From: Saccharopolyspora sp. SCSIO 74807
GTDB lineage: Bacteria > Actinomycetota > Actinomycetes > Mycobacteriales > Pseudonocardiaceae
Reading direction: 5' to 3'
NCBI RefSeq assembly: GCF_037023755.1
Contig: NZ_CP146100.1
Location: forward strand, 6,226,001-6,290,000
Length of the DNA stretch: 64,000 nt
The notes under the pieces were generated by a model. It worked only from the letters and a program-made list of their open reading frames with translations. It did no database searches and was not told the DNA's origin. The position numbers and the translations under genes are program-made. Below, in pieces: positions 54,465 to 64,000 of the stretch; position 1 is the stretch's first letter; each line of letters starts with the position of its first letter.

Positions 54465-56270
54465 TCAGCGGCTGCGCTTACGCGTCCCCTTGCTCTTGCC
54501 GCTTCCCTGGCCACTGCCGGTATCCGCCTTGTCCGAGGCCGCAGTCGCCAGCAACTCCTCCGCGTGCGCGCGGCCGGTCGCGGTCGAGTCCAGGCCCGCC
54601 AGCATCCGGGCGAGTTCGGCCACTCGGCGCTCGTCCGCCACGGTGCGCACGTCGCTGCGAGTCAGTCCCGTGTCGTTGGAACCCTTGTCGACCACGAGGT
54701 GCCGATCGGCGTACGCGGCGACCTGCGCGAGGTGCGTGACGACGATGACTTGGTGCGTGCGGGCCAATCGGGCCAGCCGCCGACCGATCTCCACTGCGGC
54801 GCGGCCACCCACCCCGGCATCGACCTCGTCGAACACCAGCGTCGGCACCGTGTCGGCGTCGGCAAGCACCACTTCCAGCGCGAGCATCACGCGGGAGAGT
54901 TCGCCGCCCGAAGCCCCCTTGTGAATCGGCAGTGCCGGCGCGCCCGAATGCGCGACCAGGCGCAGTTCCACCTCGTCGGTGCCCTCCGGGCCGGCCGTCA
55001 ACGTCCGGTCCCCGACGCGCAGCGCCGATCGATCGTCGGCGTTGGCCTCCTTCGGCTCCACGACGACCTCCAGCCGGGCCTGTGCCATGGCCAGCCCGGA
55101 CAGTTCCGCGGAGACCGACTCCGCGAGTCCGCTCGCAGCCTCGACGCGAGCGTCCGACAGCGCCTGGCCGTGCTGTGCGAGTTCACCGGCCAACTCATCG
55201 CGGCGTCCCGCGAGTTCGGCCAGCGCCTCTTCGGAGGTGTCCATCCCCGCCAGCCGGTTACGCGCCTCCGCGGCCCATTCCAGAACCCCGTCGACGTCGG
55301 CGGCGTACTTCTTCGTCAGGTTCTTGAGCTCGGCTTGGCGTGCCAGCACCTGCTCCAGCCGACCCGGGTCGACCTCCAGCCGGTCCAGGTAACCGCCGAG
55401 CTCGGCGCCGACATCGGCCAGCACCGCGGCGGCTTCGGCGACCCGAGGTTCCAAGTCGCGCAGCGCCGGGTCCTCAGCACCGCCGAGCCTGCGCCGCGCG
55501 TCCCCGAGCATCCCCATGGCACCGGGGGCTTCCGGGTCGCCGTCCGCAGCACCGCTGACCGCTTGCTGTGCGCCGGTGGCGATCTCGCGCAGCTGATCGA
55601 CGTCCGAAAGCCGGCGGGCTTCGTCGACCAGAGCCTGATCCTCTCCCCGCTCCGGAGCGACGGCGTCGATCTCGGACAGGCCGTGCCGCAGCAGGTCCGC
55701 CTCCCGCGCCCATTCCTGAGCGCGCTCGGTGCGCTCCTTGAGCTCGCGGACCACCTCGGTCCACTCGGCACGGACCCGCTGGTACTCGGCCAGCGCGGAG
55801 GCGACCGGCTCACCCGCGAAACGGTCCAACGCCGCGCGCTGCTCACCGGGGCGCAGCAACCGGAGCTGATCGTTCTGCCCGTGCACGGCCAGCAGCTGGT
55901 CGGAAAGATCGGACAGCACCGCGTTCGGCACCGCCCGTCCTCCCAGGTGCGCGCGCGAACGACCGTCCGAGTTCACACTGCGCAGTGCGAGGAGACTGCC
56001 GTCCTCGTCGGGTTCGGCACCGGCCTCTCGCGCGACCTTGACGGCGCCCGAGTCCGCGGTGACCTCGAAACGTCCCTCCACCAGCGCTCGAGGGGTGTCG
56101 GACCGGACCCGCGACGCGTCGGCACGCCCGCCGCTGAGCAGGTGCAGCCCCGTGACCACCATCGTTTTGCCCGCCCCGGTCTCACCGGTCACCACGGTCA
56201 ATCCCGGGTGCAGCTCGAGCGTGGCGTCATCGATGACGCCCAGTCCCTGGATGCGCATCTCCGCCAACAC
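54465..56270 (-). CDS. recN: DNA repair protein RecN
   Basis: This SMC-like ATPase of double-strand break repair has about 601 residues. It shows an N-terminal Walker A in VTGETGAGKTMVV, two long coiled-coil arms, the C-terminal ABC signature KGASGGELSRVMLALE, Walker B TLVFDEVDAGVGG and a final VVTHLAQVAAYADRH. The GTG at 56270 gives the family start VLAEMRIQGLGVIDDA with AGGGTG upstream; the ATG at 56258 is the alternative. The C-terminus is a Gly/Ser/Lys-rich tail. nadK and tlyA precede it. Confidence 0.95.
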   Translation of the reverse strand: MLAEMRIQGLGVIDDATLELHPGLTVVTGETGAGKTMVVTGLHLLSGGRADASRVRSDTPRALVEGRFEVTADSGAVKVAREAGAEPDEDGSLLALRSVNSDGRSRAHLGGRAVPNAVLSDLSDQLLAVHGQNDQLRLLRPGEQRAALDRFAGEPVASALAEYQRVRAEWTEVVRELKERTERAQEWAREADLLRHGLSEIDAVAPERGEDQALVDEARRLSDVDQLREIATGAQQAVSGAADGDPEAPGAMGMLGDARRRLGGAEDPALRDLEPRVAEAAAVLADVGAELGGYLDRLEVDPGRLEQVLARQAELKNLTKKYAADVDGVLEWAAEARNRLAGMDTSEEALAELAGRRDELAGELAQHGQALSDARVEAASGLAESVSAELSGLAMAQARLEVVVEPKEANADDRSALRVGDRTLTAGPEGTDEVELRLVAHSGAPALPIHKGASGGELSRVMLALEVVLADADTVPTLVFDEVDAGVGGRAAVEIGRRLARLARTHQVIVVTHLAQVAAYADRHLVVDKGSNDTGLTRSDVRTVADERRVAELARMLAGLDSTATGRAHAEELLATAASDKADTGSGQGSGKSKGTRKRSR

Positions 56271-56384
56271 ATCGAGCACCCTAGCGGTCCGCCCCGACCG
56301 GCTGAGGGGTGCCAGTCCGATCAACGCGGCCAACCCGAACGGAGCGGTGAGTCGGCCACTACCTCCGCCGCCGGTCACGGGCGT

Positions 56385-57278
56385 TCAATCCGCCGCGGGC
56401 CCGCGCCATCCCTGCACCGGCAACTCGAACTTGCGCACCAAGCGTTCGGTGAAGGACGCGTCGTACAACCGGACCAGGCGCAGCGGGTTGGCACCGGCGA
56501 CGACCTCCACCCTGGCGCCCGCCGGCAGGTCGAAGTGCCGTTGCCCGTCACAGCACAGCACCGCGTCGTGGCCGGCCTGATCGATCTCCAGCGCGAGCGT
56601 CGAGTTCCGGGACACCACCAACGGTCGCGCGAACAGCGCGTGCGCATTGCTGGGAACCACGAGCAATGCCTGCACTTCGGGCCAGACGACCGGACCACCG
56701 GCGGAGAACGCATAGGCCGTCGATCCGGTCGGGGTGGAGCACAGCACCCCGTCGCAGCCGAAAGCCGAGACCGGTTGGCCGTCGACCTCCACGACGGCGT
56801 CGAGGATGCGTTCCCGGCTGCTCTTCTCGACGCTGGCCTCGTTCAACGCCCACGTAGTGGCGAGCACGCGACCGTCGAGCATCGCAGTGACATCGATGGT
56901 CATGCGTTCCTCGACGTGGTAGCGCCCTTCGACGACAGCCAGCACCGCCTGGTCCAGCGCATCCGAGTCCGCCCCGGCCAGGAACCCCACCCGGCCCAGG
57001 TTCACCCCGAAAACGGGCACTCCTGGCAGCCTCGCCAACTCCGCGGCTCGCAACAAGGTGCCATCGCCACCGAGGACGAACACCAACTCGGTGCCGGCAG
57101 CGGCGTGCAGTCCGGTGGGCACGGCCTCGGTGTAGCAGCCCGGGCTGAGCTCGCGCGCCTCGTCCTCCAGGACCCGGACCCGCACCCCGGCGCCGACGAG
57201 CTGTCCCGCGACCTTCTCCGCCGTGCGCAGGTTGTGCTGCCTGCCGGTGTGCACCACCAACAGCACTTCTCGGGTCAA
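56385..57278 (-). CDS. nadK: NAD kinase
   Basis: This 297-residue kinase makes NADP from NAD. The catalytic GGDGTLLRAAE is present, followed by NLGRVGFLAG, NE in ALNEASVEKSSRERI and the diagnostic TPTGSTAYAFSAGGPVVWP. The TTG at 57278 overlaps the tlyA stop (TTGA), with GGGAG upstream. The tlyA-nadK-recN string is conserved in actinobacteria. Confidence 0.95.
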   Translation of the reverse strand: MTREVLLVVHTGRQHNLRTAEKVAGQLVGAGVRVRVLEDEARELSPGCYTEAVPTGLHAAAGTELVFVLGGDGTLLRAAELARLPGVPVFGVNLGRVGFLAGADSDALDQAVLAVVEGRYHVEERMTIDVTAMLDGRVLATTWALNEASVEKSSRERILDAVVEVDGQPVSAFGCDGVLCSTPTGSTAYAFSAGGPVVWPEVQALLVVPSNAHALFARPLVVSRNSTLALEIDQAGHDAVLCCDGQRHFDLPAGARVEVVAGANPLRLVRLYDASFTERLVRKFELPVQGWRGPAAD

Positions 57279-58177
57279 CTACCGCTCCCTTGCCGCTCAT
57301 CGGACGTGTTCGCGACAGCTGCGGCGTCGGTGACACCGCCGTTGTTCGCAGTCTGCGGTCCTCTGCGGACCGCGTCCACCACGAGCTCGGTGGCTTCCGA
57401 AGCGCTGGTGCTCGAGCCCGCCCGCAACCACACGAAGAACTCCACGTTTCCCGACGGTCCGGGCAGCGGGCTGGCTTCCACAGCACGCAACCCCAGACCG
57501 CTGTCCGCGGCGAAGCGCACGACGTCAACGACGGCTTCGGTGCGCAGCCCCGGATCACGCACCACTCCACCGGATCCGAGGCGTTGCTTGCCCACCTCGA
57601 ACTGCGGCTTGATCATCAGCACCAGGTCGGCGTCCTGCACCGCGCACGCGTGCAGCGCGGGCAGGACCAGTTTGAGCGAGATGAACGACAGATCGGCCAC
57701 CACGAGGTCGACCTTTCCACCGATGTCCTCCGGGCTCAGCGAGCGCACGTTCGTGCGGTCCTGCACGCGGACCCGCTCGTCGGTCTGCAACGCCCAGACG
57801 AGCTGTCCGTATCCGACGTCCACAGCGACGACCTCGCGCGCGTCGCGTCGCAACAGCACGTCGGTGAATCCGCCGGTCGACGCGCCCGCGTCGAGGCAAC
57901 GCCGACCACTGATCGAAAGACCTTCGGGCTCGAAAGCCGTTAGTGCCCCCAAGAGCTTGTGCGCTCCGCGGGAAGCCCACCGCGGGTCGTCCACGTCCTC
58001 GTTCACGACGATGGGCGCGGCGGTCTCAACGGCAGTGGCGGACTTCTTGGCCACCATTCCGCGCACGGTCACCCTGCCCGCGGCGACGAGTTCCGAGGCG
58101 TGCTCACGCGACCGAGCCCAACCACGCCGTACCAGTTCGGCGTCCAAACGCGCTCTGCGTGGCACTGCTTCACCCAC
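57275..58177 (-). CDS. tlyA: TlyA-family rRNA cytidine-2'-O-methyltransferase
   Basis: This 300-residue enzyme 2'-O-methylates ribosomal RNA, which in mycobacteria makes cells sensitive to capreomycin. An N-terminal S4 domain (RLDAELVRRGWARSREHASELV) is followed by an FtsJ-type domain with LDAGASTGGFTDVLL and VADLSFISLKLVLPAL, and MIKPQFEVGK. The C-terminal 40 residues are Ser/Thr-rich. GTG at 58177 overlaps the preceding small gene by 8 bases; GTG at 58165 is also possible. Confidence 0.93.
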   Translation of the reverse strand: MGEAVPRRARLDAELVRRGWARSREHASELVAAGRVTVRGMVAKKSATAVETAAPIVVNEDVDDPRWASRGAHKLLGALTAFEPEGLSISGRRCLDAGASTGGFTDVLLRRDAREVVAVDVGYGQLVWALQTDERVRVQDRTNVRSLSPEDIGGKVDLVVADLSFISLKLVLPALHACAVQDADLVLMIKPQFEVGKQRLGSGGVVRDPGLRTEAVVDVVRFAADSGLGLRAVEASPLPGPSGNVEFFVWLRAGSSTSASEATELVVDAVRRGPQTANNGGVTDAAAVANTSDERQGSGS

Positions 58178-58409
58178 CGCCGGTCGGACCGGAATGCATG
58201 TTCTCGGCTTTGCTCAACGCGTCCGACAACGCCGAGTGCACCGCTTCGAACCGTTCGACGTGTTCGGCCACCGGCAGCTCACGCACCTCATCGAGGCGTG
58301 CGAGGGCCGCGCTGATGGCCTGCTCGGCGGCGGAACCGTCGTCCACCTGCCTCGCCAACATCGACGGATTCGGCACCGAGGGTTCGCCCTGCTGCCCTGG
58401 AGAGGTCAT
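58170..58409 (-). CDS. small conserved helical protein upstream of tlyA
   Basis: This 79-residue protein has a disordered Ser/Pro N-terminus and a predicted helix pair (AAEQAISAALARLDEV, then HVERFEAVHSALSDALSKAE). Similar small genes precede tlyA in many actinobacteria, but no function is known. ATG at 58409 follows GGGAGA. Its stop overlaps tlyA by 8 bases, so the two are coupled. Confidence 0.75.
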   Translation of the reverse strand: MTSPGQQGEPSVPNPSMLARQVDDGSAAEQAISAALARLDEVRELPVAEHVERFEAVHSALSDALSKAENMHSGPTGGG

Positions 58410-58503
58410 CGTCTCCCGCCTCTGTTGCGACGTCGCCGGGCATGTCACGGCGACCAAGTCAACGCTATCCGACCGCAGCGGCCGGTGCGCGGAACCGGCC
58501 GGG

Positions 58504-59514
58504 TCAGTCCAGACCGAGTTCCCGCAATGCCCGACTCGCTTCCGCGTCGCCCGCCTGCAAGGCGACCTCGCCGGAACCGGCCGCCCACCACGCAGCGCAC
58601 AACGCGCGCAGCGCCGTGAGCCGGTCACCGCCGCCAGCCGCGGCATTTGCCGTGAGCTCCAAGGAGCGTTCCCCGACGCGGACCTTCCACTGCTGCTGTT
58701 CGCCGACCGCAGAGTCATCGATCGGCCGGAACAGAGCTCGCATGTCCTCGGCCAAGTGATCCGGGCGCGCGTCGGGTGGTGCGAACAACACCTCGGCCGG
58801 AGTACCCACGCCGGTGAACACCATCAGTGACGGCATCCCGTACCGGACTGCGCCCGCAATGTCGGTGTCCAACCGATCTCCCACCATCAACGGGCGCCGC
58901 GCGTCGGCGGAAGCCACGGCACGCTCCAATAGCGGCAGTTCCGGTTTGCCCGCGACCTGCGGCTCCCGGCCGGTTGCAGCGCGCAGGGCGGTCACCATGG
59001 CGCCGTTGCCGGGCAGTTCACCGCGCTCGGTCGGCAATGTCGCATCGGAGTTGGAGGCGACCCACAACGCCCCGGCCCGGATCGCCAAACAAGCTTCGGC
59101 CAGGTTCCACCACGCGGTCTCCGGCGAATGGCCCTGCACCACTGCGACCGGCTTATCCTCGAACCGCCGCACCGGAGTGAGGCCGACGTGCTCGATTTCC
59201 CCTGCCAGCGCATCCGTCCCGACCACGAGAACGTTGGCACCCGCGGACAGCTGCTGCCCCAACAGAGCAGCTCCTGCTTGCGCGCTGGTGCTCACCTCGG
59301 TCACGTCAGCGCTGAGCCCGAGTGAGTTCAGGTGATCGGCGACGGCCTGCCCCGGTTTCGACGCGTTGTTCGTGACGTAGCGCGCGTGCACACCATCTCG
59401 ACGCAGACCATCGATGGCTTCGTCAGCCCCAGGAGCCAGCTGCCCGCCCCTGTAGACGGTGCCATCGAGATCCAACAGAACCACGTCGTGGTTCTCGAGC
59501 AGAGAGCCGGTCAC
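58504..59514 (-). CDS. HAD-IIA family phosphatase (NagD/PGP-like)
   Basis: This 336-residue hydrolase has motif I VVLLDLDGTVYRG, VTNNAS in motif II, the class IIA cap, Lys in VAGKPE and motif IV MVGDRLDTDIAGAVRYG. About 80 C-terminal residues beyond the HAD fold are extra compared with NagD. It probably dephosphorylates small metabolites (a phosphoglycolate- or UMP-type substrate). The GTG at 59514 overlaps the next upstream gene's stop (GTGA). Confidence 0.9.
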   Translation of the reverse strand: MTGSLLENHDVVLLDLDGTVYRGGQLAPGADEAIDGLRRDGVHARYVTNNASKPGQAVADHLNSLGLSADVTEVSTSAQAGAALLGQQLSAGANVLVVGTDALAGEIEHVGLTPVRRFEDKPVAVVQGHSPETAWWNLAEACLAIRAGALWVASNSDATLPTERGELPGNGAMVTALRAATGREPQVAGKPELPLLERAVASADARRPLMVGDRLDTDIAGAVRYGMPSLMVFTGVGTPAEVLFAPPDARPDHLAEDMRALFRPIDDSAVGEQQQWKVRVGERSLELTANAAAGGGDRLTALRALCAAWWAAGSGEVALQAGDAEASRALRELGLD

Positions 59515-61259
59515 CGCGCCTCGCCACCTCCGGACTGTTCCGAGCGGTCCGAGGGTGTCGCCCCGTGCGCTCGTTCCGCGTCGTCCTCCGGCTCGTCCAC
59601 GTCCTTCATGACGGTAAGCGGCCCGACCGCTTCCGCTTCAGCGACGAGTTCCTCCGCGGCTTCGGCACCACCGAGCTGGACGACAAGCTCGTCCAACCGT
59701 TCCGGAGCATCGGTCTCGGTTTCGTCGTCGGCGTGCGCGGCATGCACGAACCAGGTGAACGCCTCCTGCACGCGGTCGGCAGCGAGCAGATTGTCGGCGT
59801 ACGCGTAGAACAGACGGGCACTCCACGGCTCTTGCCGTTGCGGATCAAGCTCCGGGATCTGCAAGCTCACCACAGAAGCGTCGATCTCGCCGAGGTCCCG
59901 GCGCGCGCCCGCCGCAACGATGCGCAGCTCCACAGCTTCCTGCCCGGTCAACTCGGCTGCTTCGGGGCTGCGGCTCAGTTCCAAAGCGCGTTCTGCCCGT
60001 CCCAGCGCACGCTCGCAGTCCGCCATGATCGCGACGTGGCCGACGCCGCCGACCATCCGCCGCGCCGCGCGCAGTTCCGACAACGCCTCGGTCCACTCGC
60101 CCATCTGGTAGGCCGTGAGCCCGTTGGCCTCGCGAACCGCTCCGATCCGGGAGGCCCGGCGCCGCGCGTAACGCGCGTGCTCGAGCGCCCGCTCCGGTTC
60201 GGTGTCCATGAGCTTGCCCGCAGCGACCAGATGCGCAGCGACCTTGTCCGCCAAACCCTTCGGCAGCGAGCGCATCTCCCGTCGGATTTCCTCGTGCAGT
60301 TCTGCGGAATCGACGTCTTCGGGCAGCTCCGGCGCGTCCGGGACCTGTTTGGTCTCCTGTTCCGCGCTCGCCGCATTTCCCGTTTTGCGATCCGGCCGGT
60401 CTTTCCCCCGCGGCCGGTCGGTGCTGGACCGCTGCCTCCGGTCCTCGCGGCCGTCACCGCCACGCTTTCCGTAGCGATCGTCCTTCCCGGGACGGTCGGC
60501 AGGCCGCCGGTTCTCATCCCGTCGGCCTTCCCCTCGCCGATCACCGTCGCGGGGAGACCCGCCACGGTTCTGACCGGGTCCGCCATGGTCGCGTTTCGGA
60601 CCGGGGCCGCGATCGCTGCGGCGGTGGTCATCCTGCTGGCGGCCGGAATGCTGGTCCCCGCGGCTGCGGTTCTGTTCCGGACGCCCTCGCCGGTCGTCGA
60701 ACCTCGGTTTACCTTTACGGTCGTCTCGGGAGTCGCCTTGGCCGCTGCGCCGGTCGTCGCGGCCGAAGGGGCGTCCACCGCGGTCGTCCTGCCTGTCGTG
60801 ACGACGGGGCCCGCCCGGCCCCTTGCGGTCATCGCGGCGCGCTTCTCGCCGATCCTCGCGCGGTCCGCCCCGCCTGTCGGACGAACCGCCGCGCCTGTCA
60901 TCGAATTTCCCGTCGCGGCGGAATCCGCCGCGGTCACCGCTTGGACGCCCTCGACCGTCCCCGCGATCTCTCTTCTGCCGGTCGTCGGGTTTGCCCCACG
61001 TCTGCTCACCGCGACTTTGGCCGAACTGCCGTTGCCTGTGGCCTTGTGCGCGACGATCGTCGTTGCCCGGCTTCCCACCGAACTTGTCACCACCGGTGCG
61101 GTTATTTCCGCCCCGGTTTTGGCCTTGGCGGCCACCTGCACGATCTTGCTTAGGCCCGCCGTGACCGCCTCCGGCCGACCCCTTCTTGCCGGCCGGACCG
61201 CCGCGACCGGCATCGGCTCCGCGGCGGCCACCGCCGCGCGTGTCGTCGGACCCGGACAC
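59511..61259 (-). CDS. RG/DR-rich disordered protein with C-terminal TPR-like domain
   Basis: This 582-residue protein has a striking layout. The first 310 residues are almost entirely Arg, Asp, Gly, Gln and Lys in short RGG, DDR and DRRG repeats, with almost no hydrophobic residues. The last 270 form a helical tetratricopeptide-type domain (ALEHARYARRRASRIGAVREA, RALGRAERALELS). RG-rich tails of this kind bind RNA or drive condensates in other proteins. Similar ORFs near tlyA are known in actinobacteria without a function. The GTG at 61259 follows AGGAGG. It lies next to the rRNA operon. Confidence 0.82.
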   Translation of the reverse strand: MSGSDDTRGGGRRGADAGRGGPAGKKGSAGGGHGGPKQDRAGGRQGQNRGGNNRTGGDKFGGKPGNDDRRAQGHRQRQFGQSRGEQTWGKPDDRQKRDRGDGRGRPSGDRGGFRRDGKFDDRRGGSSDRRGGPREDRREARRDDRKGPGGPRRHDRQDDRGGRPFGRDDRRSGQGDSRDDRKGKPRFDDRRGRPEQNRSRGDQHSGRQQDDHRRSDRGPGPKRDHGGPGQNRGGSPRDGDRRGEGRRDENRRPADRPGKDDRYGKRGGDGREDRRQRSSTDRPRGKDRPDRKTGNAASAEQETKQVPDAPELPEDVDSAELHEEIRREMRSLPKGLADKVAAHLVAAGKLMDTEPERALEHARYARRRASRIGAVREANGLTAYQMGEWTEALSELRAARRMVGGVGHVAIMADCERALGRAERALELSRSPEAAELTGQEAVELRIVAAGARRDLGEIDASVVSLQIPELDPQRQEPWSARLFYAYADNLLAADRVQEAFTWFVHAAHADDETETDAPERLDELVVQLGGAEAAEELVAEAEAVGPLTVMKDVDEPEDDAERAHGATPSDRSEQSGGGEAR

Positions 61260-61361
61260 CAGACCTCCTGGGAACTTCCAAACTCTCTTGACAACCAGCG
61301 TAGACCTCACCCGCACCGGACGGGCAGACGCCCATGAGACCGCGAGATCCGGGTGGGAAAC

Positions 61362-61410
61362 AAAAAAGACCGACCGGGTCGCACCCGTCGTACGGGCGGC
61401 CCGGTCGGCC
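61362..61410 (-). terminator. rRNA operon terminator
   Basis: On the minus strand CCGACCGGG pairs with CCCGGTCGG, with an inner CCCGT/ACGGG stem, and six T residues follow (61362-61367). It lies about 15 bases past the 5S 3' end and closes the rrn operon. Confidence 0.9.
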
Positions 61411-61423
61411 CTATTTCGAGTAT

Positions 61424-61543
61424 TGTCGGCGGTGTCCTACTCTCCCACACCCACACAAGTGCAGTACCATCGGCGCTGGAGGGCTTAGCTTCCGGGTTCG
61501 GAATGGGACCGGGCGTACCCCGCTCCGCTATACCCACCGACAA
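61424..61543 (-). rRNA. rrf: 5S ribosomal RNA
   Basis: This is about 118-120 bases read on the minus strand. The 5' segment TTGTCGGTGG pairs with the 3' CCGCCGACAA. Internal motifs such as CGCCCGGTCCCATTCCGAAC and GAGAGTAGGACACCGCC are typical actinobacterial 5S. Ends are accurate to a few bases. The spacer to 23S is about 125 bases, with no tRNA. Confidence 0.95.
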
Positions 61544-61668
61544 ACCAACACACACCCAAACCCCATACGGGTGTGCTCACCAAAGGTGAAAACCAATATT
61601 CACAAGTCAAACACAACAACCAACGAGTTGTTGCCTCAGACACCATATAGTGGACACGAGACATCCCT

Positions 61669-64000
<2,332 letters not shown>

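Noticed and set aside
53133..58619. A plus-strand open frame of about 1800 codons spanning steA to tlyA
   Set aside because: It is antisense to five well-supported genes. Long antisense frames are expected at this G+C content, and the translation has no recognisable domain.

Overview
The window is high-G+C actinobacterial DNA. The housekeeping gene order (xerD-parA-scpA-scpB-rluB ... cmk-plsC-der and recN-nadK-tlyA next to steA-steB), several XRE / DUF397 / DUF574-type genes and a 23S rRNA carrying the extra domain III segment of high-G+C Gram-positives fit the Pseudonocardiaceae. A Saccharopolyspora-like genome is my best guess, but the sequence alone does not prove it. GTG and TTG starts are common, and thirteen gene pairs overlap by exactly four bases (ATGA, GTGA or TTGA).

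Left part (1-20 kb), accessory metabolism: the end of a myo-inositol catabolism operon (iolD fragment, mmsA) with a clear terminator; a PspC mini-protein; a charged coiled-coil protein; a flippase-like membrane protein; a J-domain/transmembrane/nuclease-fold fusion; and a fatty acid desaturase. A sulfonate pair (ssuE, ssuD) follows, preceded by a previously hidden cysteine-containing leader peptide. Next come a secreted GDSL esterase, an MFS transporter with a LacI regulator flanked by palindromic repeats, an XRE/DUF397/DUF574 regulatory neighbourhood, a CNT nucleoside permease and a beta-hydroxyacid dehydrogenase.

Middle (20-36 kb): a tightly coupled six-gene sugar catabolic operon (HAD phosphatase, 2-hydroxyacid dehydrogenase, FGGY kinase, fused DhaK-DhaL kinase, RpiB-like isomerase, class II aldolase) with a divergent DeoR regulator. 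Its combination of two sugar kinases, an RpiB isomerase and an aldolase points to a tetrose or pentulose pathway whose substrate I cannot name. Beside it lies a coupled envelope-glycan operon (GT2 glycosyltransferase, GtrA flippase, YfhO-like membrane glycosyltransferase, PIG-L deacetylase). The PIG-L frame runs on antisense through the whole deoR gene, which suggests a lost stop or a frameshift. A secreted GH43-type glycosidase with an unusual C-terminal repeat domain and a DPP-IV-like peptidase follow.

Right part (36-61 kb), mostly core genes on the minus strand: a two-component system; der-plsC-cmk; an inserted KhtT/KhtU-type K+/H+ antiporter pair on the opposite strand; rluB-scpB-scpA; an orphan parA; xerD; a NUDIX hydrolase; pyrG; a WhiJ-like XRE regulator; steB-steA; recN; nadK; tlyA; a NagD-like HAD phosphatase; and a long Arg/Gly/Asp-rich disordered protein. 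The last 2.6 kb are the end of an rRNA operon read on the minus strand: the 3' three quarters of 23S, then 5S and a strong terminator.
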